DNA of 64,000 nucleotides from Chloroflexus sp. Y-396-1. Its GTDB lineage: Bacteria; Chloroflexota; Chloroflexia; Chloroflexales; Chloroflexaceae. The position numbers and the translations under genes were made by a program. Every line of letters starts with the position of its first letter. Within the stretch, counting starts at the first letter, position 1. Below are positions 58,504-64,000 of the stretch, one piece after another. Where the stretch lies: positions 1,268,636 to 1,332,635 of the forward strand of contig NZ_KI911784.1 of assembly GCF_000516515.1 (NCBI RefSeq), written 5' to 3'. The notes beneath the pieces are model-generated. The model was not told where the DNA came from and ran no database searches. It saw nothing but the letters and a program-made list of their open reading frames with translations.

Positions 58504-61383
58504 ATGCCAACACCCGGTTCAATTGTGCGCTGTCGGGAACGCGATTGGGTGCTCTTGCCGGGTTCTGACAATGATCGCCTGTTGCTGCGCCCGTTGACCG
58601 GACGGAGTGATGAGGTGGTGGCGATCTCGCGGCAGTTGAGTGAGGAGCTGAGGTACGACCTGCCGACTGAGGGGGTGAGTGATGCGCGTTTCCCCCTGCC
58701 CACCGTAGACGACATCCAGGACGCACAGGCGACGATGTTGCTCTGGCAGGCGGCACGAATGGCGCTCCGCGATGGCGCCACGCCGTTGCGCTCGCCGGGA
58801 CGAATCTCGATCCGGCCTCGTTTGTACCAGTTTGTGCCGCTGCTGATGGCGCTACGCTTACAACCGGTACGGTTGCTGATCGCCGATGATGTTGGGGTGG
58901 GCAAGACGATTGAAGCTCTGCTGATTGCTCGTGAACTGTGGGATCGGGGTGAGATTCGGCGGCTGGCCGTGCTCTGTCCACCGTACCTGTGTGAGCAGTG
59001 GCAACATGAATTGCAGCAGAAGTTCCAGCTCGATGCAGTTGTGCTTCGTCCAGGTACGATTGCGCAGCTCGAACGGCAAACACCTCGCGGGCGCGACATC
59101 TATCAGCACTTCCCGGTGCAGGTAATCAGCATCGATTGGCTCAAGCTGGATTGGAATCGTCACCGTTTCCTGTTATTTTGTCCCGACCTGGTGATTGTTG
59201 ATGAGGCGCACAGTGCGGTACCGGCAGCCGAAACGGGACGGCAGTTGCGCTATGAGTTGGTGCGCGAGATTGCTGCTGAACGTAACCGTCATCTGATACT
59301 GTTGACAGCAACGCCGCATAGTGGCGCACCGGCGACATTCCGTTCACTGATTGGATTGCTCGATCCGGAGTTTGCCGATTGGGATGTGAGTAATCTGAGC
59401 GAAAAACAGCGGCTCCGTCTGGCCCGTCACTTTGTGCAGCGTACTCGTGCCGACATCGAACACGGCTGGGCCGATGGCCTGCCTTGTTTTCCGCAACGTG
59501 AATTGCTCGATGAGCAGTATCAGCTCACGCCCGCTTATTACGAACTCTTTAACGATGTGTATTCCTTCTGCGTCGGCCTGGTTAGCAGTAGCTCAACTCT
59601 GCGTGAGACCCAACGACGGGTCCGTTACTGGGCGGCGCTTTCGCTGCTACGCTGCGTGATGTCCAGTCCGGCGGCGGCAGTCGCTGCCTTACGTAATCGG
59701 GCGGCCCGACTACACGCTGATGACGATGCCGCAGTTGATGATACCTTCTGGCAGGGATTGGTGTTTGAATCCGATGAGACCGAGACCGATGACGAGCCAC
59801 CAACTGCGGTGCTTGAACAGGCTGAAACGCTGTTTAATGAACGTGAACAACGCCGTCTGTCACTGTTTGCCGCACGTGCCGAGCAGATCGCTCGCCAGGG
59901 GCAAGATGCTAAATTGACCGGCGTGATCGCGCTTACCCGTCGTCTGCTCAACGATGCTTATGCGCCGATTATCTGGTGTCGCTATGTGGCGACCGCAGAG
60001 TATGTGGCTCAGGCGCTGCGCAAACAGCTTCCCGATGTGCATATAACGCTGGTGACCGGGCGGATGGGTGAAGAGGAGCGGCGGGCAGTGATCGCCGCCG
60101 TGCCCGTCGATCAGAAGCGAGTCCTGGTTGCCACCGATTGCATCTCCGAGGGGATCAATCTCCACGAACGCTACAATGCCGCTATCCACTACGATTTACC
60201 CTGGAATCCGAATCGGCTCGAACAGCGCGAAGGCCGCATTGATCGCTATGGTCAGATTGCGCCCAAAGTGGTGACGATCCGCTACTACGGTCTCAACAAC
60301 GAAGTTGACGGCGTGGTCATTGATGTCTTGTTACGTAAAGCCCGCGAAATTCGCCGCGCACTTGGCACTCATGTTCCGGTACCTTCCGAAAGTGTGGTCG
60401 AAGCCTTGACGCAGGCACTTTTCCTGCGCCGGGGAACCCACGCTCAGCAATTGACGCTGGAGCTGGAAGCGCCGGCCACACAAGAGCTGCATCGGCGTTG
60501 GGAAGAAGCGGTTGCGCGGGAACGAATAACCCGGACGCGCTTTGCCCAACATGCGCTCAAGCTGGCCGATGTGCAACCTATTCTGGAAACAACCGACCGC
60601 GTGCTCGGCGATCCGGCAGAGGTTCGTTCGTTTGTGCTCACGGCTGCCGCCCGTCTCGGTATCTCGATCCGCTCCCATCCGCGCCAGGCCGATGTACTGC
60701 TCGTCGAAGCTGGAAGCACAACCCCGGATGTTATCTGGGCAGTGATCGCTGACCGGCCACGGCCCTGGCCGATCAGTTTTGTTTCCCCAACTCCAGCCGG
60801 TGCCGAGTACGTGGGGCGCAATCATCGGTTGGTCAGCACGTTGAGCAGCTATCTGTTTGAAGTCGCTCTCGTTCGTACCACACGTACCAATGACGCACCG
60901 GCGCCGGTCGCCCGCCTCGGTGTAATCCGCACGAATGCCGTGACCCGGCTGACGGTCTTGCTCTTGCTGCGATCACGCTATCTGGTCAATCTGCCGGCGC
61001 GTCAGCATCCGCTCCTCGCCGAAGAGGCGCTGGTCAGTGGATTTGTGTTTGCGGTTGGCAACGAACACCGCTGGCTCACTGAGGCTGAAGCTCGTCACCT
61101 GCTGACGACAGCCCAACCCGACGCGAATCTATCGGCTGACGAAAAACGTGAGCTGGCCGAGATGGCACTGACCGAATTCGGTGAGGCGCATCAAGACCAT
61201 CCGCTGTGGGCAGCGTTGCACCACCAAACCCGACAACGGGCCGATGATCTCAGGCGTTCGTACCGCGATCTGCGCCAGGCCATTCAAGAATATGTCCAGG
61301 GATTACAGGTTACACCGATTTTTCCGCCCGATCTGCTGGGGATTCTGATCTTGCAACCGATGCCACGACGGTTCAATCCGTAG
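58504..61383 (+). CDS. SNF2-type DEAD/DEAH helicase, candidate DrmD-like defence component
   Basis: The 959-residue protein shows Walker A IADDVGVGKTIEALLIA near residues 125-141, DEAH box VIVDEAHSAV near 233, motif III LLTATPHSG, motif V/VI ISEGINLHERYNAAIHYDLP and NRLEQREGRIDRYGQ. The C-terminal ~350 residues are helical and hydrophobic in places. SNF2-type proteins translocate on double-stranded DNA. The next gene is an Eco57I-like adenine methylase; this order (helicase then methylase) matches the start of class 1 DISARM operons (drmD, drmMI). That link is inference because drmA, drmB and drmC would lie outside the window. AGGAGGG precedes the ATG by six bases. Confidence 0.85.
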   Translation: MPTPGSIVRCRERDWVLLPGSDNDRLLLRPLTGRSDEVVAISRQLSEELRYDLPTEGVSDARFPLPTVDDIQDAQATMLLWQAARMALRDGATPLRSPGRISIRPRLYQFVPLLMALRLQPVRLLIADDVGVGKTIEALLIARELWDRGEIRRLAVLCPPYLCEQWQHELQQKFQLDAVVLRPGTIAQLERQTPRGRDIYQHFPVQVISIDWLKLDWNRHRFLLFCPDLVIVDEAHSAVPAAETGRQLRYELVREIAAERNRHLILLTATPHSGAPATFRSLIGLLDPEFADWDVSNLSEKQRLRLARHFVQRTRADIEHGWADGLPCFPQRELLDEQYQLTPAYYELFNDVYSFCVGLVSSSSTLRETQRRVRYWAALSLLRCVMSSPAAAVAALRNRAARLHADDDAAVDDTFWQGLVFESDETETDDEPPTAVLEQAETLFNEREQRRLSLFAARAEQIARQGQDAKLTGVIALTRRLLNDAYAPIIWCRYVATAEYVAQALRKQLPDVHITLVTGRMGEEERRAVIAAVPVDQKRVLVATDCISEGINLHERYNAAIHYDLPWNPNRLEQREGRIDRYGQIAPKVVTIRYYGLNNEVDGVVIDVLLRKAREIRRALGTHVPVPSESVVEALTQALFLRRGTHAQQLTLELEAPATQELHRRWEEAVARERITRTRFAQHALKLADVQPILETTDRVLGDPAEVRSFVLTAAARLGISIRSHPRQADVLLVEAGSTTPDVIWAVIADRPRPWPISFVSPTPAGAEYVGRNHRLVSTLSSYLFEVALVRTTRTNDAPAPVARLGVIRTNAVTRLTVLLLLRSRYLVNLPARQHPLLAEEALVSGFVFAVGNEHRWLTEAEARHLLTTAQPDANLSADEKRELAEMALTEFGEAHQDHPLWAALHHQTRQRADDLRRSYRDLRQAIQEYVQGLQVTPIFPPDLLGILILQPMPRRFNP

Positions 61384-61407
61384 GGCTAGGATGATGTATC
61401 AACGCCT

Positions 61408-64000
61408 ATGACACCATCGATCCGCATTGAAGGTGGGTTATTTTCCCCCGACCTGCTTGAACAACTCGACCGAAACGACCTGCCCGGTCAGCAGGCCGCC
61501 GATTTTGGTCTCGCCGGATCACTGTCCGATGAGGTTGCTGCCGTGTTTGGCGAAGCCCGTGCGCTCTGGGATATGTTTCAGCAACGGCTCCGACGCCTCG
61601 GCGATCAGCCGTCGCCGGCAACCATCATGCGTGTGACGCGCACCCACTGGCATATGCCATTTTTCAGTCTGCTCGGCTATGATCTTCAGCCGAACCCCGC
61701 TCCTCTTCAGATCGGGAATACATCATTCCCACTCTCCCACCGCGCCGGGTCACCTCTTGACGCGCCCCCGGTTCACCTCGTCGCGACAACTCAACCGTTA
61801 GGGACAATTGACCCAACGACCCGCCCACGCTGGTCGCCGCATGCGCTTGTCCAACAATACCTCAACCAGAGCGATGCCCTGTGGGGCATTGCCGCCAACG
61901 GCCCAATGGTACGTCTGCTGCGCGCCTCTCCCCTCATCAGCCGCCAGTCGTACCTCGAAATCGATCTGGCCTCCATCTTCACCGAGAATCGCTTCGACGA
62001 TTTCTTCCGCGCCTATCGCCTGCTGCACCGCTCGCGATTACCGCAGGGCCACGCCGACGCCGAACGCTGCCTGCTCGAACAGTATTACCGCACCGCGCTC
62101 GAACAGGGTGGGCGCGTCCGTGAACGCTTGCGCGAAGGGGTGGAGCAGGCAATTATTACCCTCGCCAATGGCTTTCTCGCTACCGGCTATCAACCGCCAG
62201 ACGCCTTTCAGTTCTACTGCGATCTGCTGCGCCTGGTCTACCGTATCCTCTTTTTGCTCGTCGCCGAACAGCGAGGCTTGTTCGGCGCAACCGACCTCTA
62301 CCGCGATCATTACAGCATCTCGCGCCTGGTACGGCTGAGCAGCGAAGGTAACGCCTACACCGACGATGTTGACCTCTGGCACAGTGTTCGTGCGCTCTGG
62401 TACGTGCTGCGCGATGAAAAACTGGCAGAGAAGCTGGGGGTAGCGCCACTCAACGGCGACCTCTTTACCGAACTGCCGCTCGATCATTGTCGGTTGCGCA
62501 ATCGCGACCTGTTGCATGCAATTTGGCGGTTGGCATGGTACCGACCAACAGAACGCGAACAGCCCCGTCGAGTCAACTATGCCGCACTGGATACCGAAGA
62601 GCTGGGGTCAGTCTACGAGAGCCTACTCGATTATCATCCGGTCATTGAGCCAGGAGGCAGGTTTGCATTGTCATTCGGCTCGGAACGCAAGACCACCGGC
62701 TCATACTACACGCCACCGCAACTGGTCCAAGAGCTAGTCACGAGTGCATTGAAGCCGGTCGTCACCGACCGCCTGAACGCTGCCCGTACCCGTGAAGCCA
62801 AAATTGCTGCTCTGCTCAATCTCAAAGTGCTCGACCCGGCGTGCGGCTCCGGACATTTTCTCCTGGCTGCTGCCCGCTACCTGGGCCGCGAACTCGCCCG
62901 TCTACGGTTCCAGGAAGATGAACCGTCTCCCGATGCGGTACGCCACAGCGTGCGTGAGGTGATCGCCCATTGCATCTACGGCATTGATAAAAACCCGCTG
63001 GCAGTTGAACTGGCCCGTGTCGCACTGTGGATCGAGTCGCACGACGTAGACAAACCGCTCACCTTCCTCGACCACCGTATCAAATGCGGTGACGCGCTGG
63101 TAGGGGTGAGCAATCTAGCCGTGCTCAAAGATGGCATCCCCGACGAGGCATTTCAACCGGTCGGTGCTGATGAAAAGAAGATCGTCACCGCGCTGCGCAG
63201 ACGCAACAGCCCGCATCGGGCCGGGCAGAGCGAGATAGATTTTGGCGAACAGGATCACAACTCCGATCTTAGCCGTCTCTCCCACCTGATGCACACTCTT
63301 GCTGCCATTCCCGATGATTCGCCGAAACATGTGCAGCAAAAACGACGGCGCTACTACGATCGTGAAAAAGACCCGCACTTTCAACGCTGGAAACAGGCGT
63401 GCGATTTGTGGACGGCCGCCTTCTTCCAGCCCATGACTCAGGATACTGCGGCGATAGCCATCACCACCGACGCCCTTCGCACCCTGCTCGGCATCAACAA
63501 AGGTCAGCTACTCCCCCAAACCCTGGCGCTCGCCGAAGCCCTCGCCGTCGAGAACCGGTTTTTCCACTGGCCGCTGGAGTTCCCGGAGGTATTTCACCCC
63601 CACCCCCAACCCCTCCCCCATCAAGGGGGAGGGAGTCACCCCCACCCCCAACCCCTCCCCCATCAAGGGGGAGGGGAGTTGACTCCCCCCTCTCCCCTTG
63701 TGGGAGAGGGGGGCTGGGGGGGTGAGGGCGGCCAAGAGCGTGAGGATAACGAAACCACCATCCGCTGGAACATTCCTCCGTCCTTCAAACGCCTTATGAC
63801 AGAGGTTGCCCGAACATTCCGCAAAAAACCTACTCCAAGCGAGAACATTCTTTGGAGTGCAATACGGGGCAAGAAACTGGCAGGTATCAAGTTTCGACGA
63901 CAGCAACCCATCGGCCCCTTCGTTGTAGACTTTTTTGCCCCTTCTGAGCGGTTAATTGTTGAGGTTGACGGCGGAGTCCACGAACATCAGCGAGAAGCAG
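61408..64000 (+). CDS. Eco57I-like DNA adenine methylase interrupted in frame by a DUF559 nuclease domain; 3' end outside window
   Basis: 864 codons are visible from the ATG at 61408, with no stop to the window edge. Residues 1-430 are helical. TTGSYYTPPQLVQELV (about 430-445) and the SAM-binding motif I LDPACGSGHFLLAAARYL (about 476-493) are standard for this group, followed by YGIDKNPLAVELARVALWIE. The next conserved segment FHWPLEFPEVF (about 718-729) normally leads directly to the NPPY catalytic motif. Here it is followed in frame by two 14-residue copies of HPHPQPLPHQGGG(S/E), a Gly-rich linker, and from about 792 a DUF559 domain: ENILWSAIRGKKLAGIKFRR, FVVDFFAP, LIVEVDGGVHEHQ. NPPY has not yet appeared at the edge. 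It may be DrmMI-like; activity cannot be judged. Confidence 0.85.
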   Translation, partial: MTPSIRIEGGLFSPDLLEQLDRNDLPGQQAADFGLAGSLSDEVAAVFGEARALWDMFQQRLRRLGDQPSPATIMRVTRTHWHMPFFSLLGYDLQPNPAPLQIGNTSFPLSHRAGSPLDAPPVHLVATTQPLGTIDPTTRPRWSPHALVQQYLNQSDALWGIAANGPMVRLLRASPLISRQSYLEIDLASIFTENRFDDFFRAYRLLHRSRLPQGHADAERCLLEQYYRTALEQGGRVRERLREGVEQAIITLANGFLATGYQPPDAFQFYCDLLRLVYRILFLLVAEQRGLFGATDLYRDHYSISRLVRLSSEGNAYTDDVDLWHSVRALWYVLRDEKLAEKLGVAPLNGDLFTELPLDHCRLRNRDLLHAIWRLAWYRPTEREQPRRVNYAALDTEELGSVYESLLDYHPVIEPGGRFALSFGSERKTTGSYYTPPQLVQELVTSALKPVVTDRLNAARTREAKIAALLNLKVLDPACGSGHFLLAAARYLGRELARLRFQEDEPSPDAVRHSVREVIAHCIYGIDKNPLAVELARVALWIESHDVDKPLTFLDHRIKCGDALVGVSNLAVLKDGIPDEAFQPVGADEKKIVTALRRRNSPHRAGQSEIDFGEQDHNSDLSRLSHLMHTLAAIPDDSPKHVQQKRRRYYDREKDPHFQRWKQACDLWTAAFFQPMTQDTAAIAITTDALRTLLGINKGQLLPQTLALAEALAVENRFFHWPLEFPEVFHPHPQPLPHQGGGSHPHPQPLPHQGGGELTPPSPLVGEGGWGGEGGQEREDNETTIRWNIPPSFKRLMTEVARTFRKKPTPSENILWSAIRGKKLAGIKFRRQQPIGPFVVDFFAPSERLIVEVDGGVHEHQREA
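63595..63726. repeat. palindromic repeat inserted in the methylase reading frame
   Basis: Two 42-bp units (63595-63636 and 63637-63678) each contain CCCCTCCCCCATCAAGGGGG, a stem-loop. A related CCCCTCTCCCCTTGTGGGAG unit follows at about 63685-63705. Unit length is a multiple of three, so the frame stays open. The sequence class is that of the intergenic arrays at 2064-2880 and 22868-22985. Confidence 0.9.

Overview
This window looks like a chromosome segment of a filamentous phototrophic Chloroflexota, most likely the genus Chloroflexus. That is inference: the window holds no pigment or reaction-centre gene. The basis is mid-to-high GC in the housekeeping genes, a mevalonate kinase directly behind pheT, a Ser/Thr-kinase-like receptor, a NACHT giant protein, and intergenic DNA full of GC-rich palindromic repeats.

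Layout. 1-1478: 5' part of a site-2-protease-like M50 membrane peptidase (minus strand). 1479-3004: a repeat-filled gap that reads as a MITE-like element with an expanded internal tandem array. 3005-7192: class III aminotransferase, a membrane pseudokinase with a C-terminal SH3b domain, a GNAT acetyltransferase and a nucleotidyltransferase. 7249-8024: Fur-family regulator and rpsR (minus). 8532-12071: pheT and mevalonate kinase behind a near-consensus promoter. 12393-15411: a divergent pair, an HTH regulator and an S9 peptidase. 15583-22513: a probable defence or signalling module made of a 1845-residue NACHT ATPase with an alternating (A/D)(L/R) low-complexity tract and a 170-residue partner. 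The two share a 21-residue motif and are separated by an eleven-unit palindromic 38-bp array. 22998-26267: uvrB and a NERD-domain membrane protein in one operon. 27005-29739: SIMPL-domain protein and a MATE exporter. 30465-33088: an MTA/SAH-deaminase-like amidohydrolase fused to a CYTH domain, overlapping coaE. 33076-35592: class A penicillin-binding protein. 36014-43126: an AT-rich island with a secreted 2165-residue RHS/YD-repeat protein carrying an HH-motif C-terminus, plus a small divergent gene. 43628-54025 and on: GH31 glucosidase, small membrane protein, aminotransferase plus M32 carboxypeptidase, ABC1/UbiB kinase, GH1 beta-glucosidase plus MFS exporter, DinB-like protein. 56140-56854: a frameshifted NERD gene. 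57422-64000: Old Yellow Enzyme, SNF2-type helicase and an Eco57I-like DNA methylase that runs off the window.

The most striking points are three. First, the NACHT and partner pair resembles an NLR-like receptor with a cell-death effector joined by a prion/amyloid-type signalling motif. Second, the DNA methylase is interrupted in frame, just after its conserved FPEVF motif, by two copies of a palindromic repeat followed by a DUF559 (Vsr-like) nuclease domain; the same class of repeat fills intergenic gaps elsewhere in the window. Third, the helicase and methylase pair has the gene order expected at the start of a class 1 DISARM-like defence operon, though the rest lies outside the window.

Intergenic DNA holds at least five repeat families: the MITE-like element with terminal inverted repeats (three copies), the CCCC-rich stem-loop family, the GCGGGCC-GGCCCGC palindrome arrays (38 and 39/40 bp), a 73-bp CACAGAG-type repeat, and a 17-bp inverted pair flanking pheT-mvk. 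No transposase, integrase, tRNA, rRNA or CRISPR array was seen.
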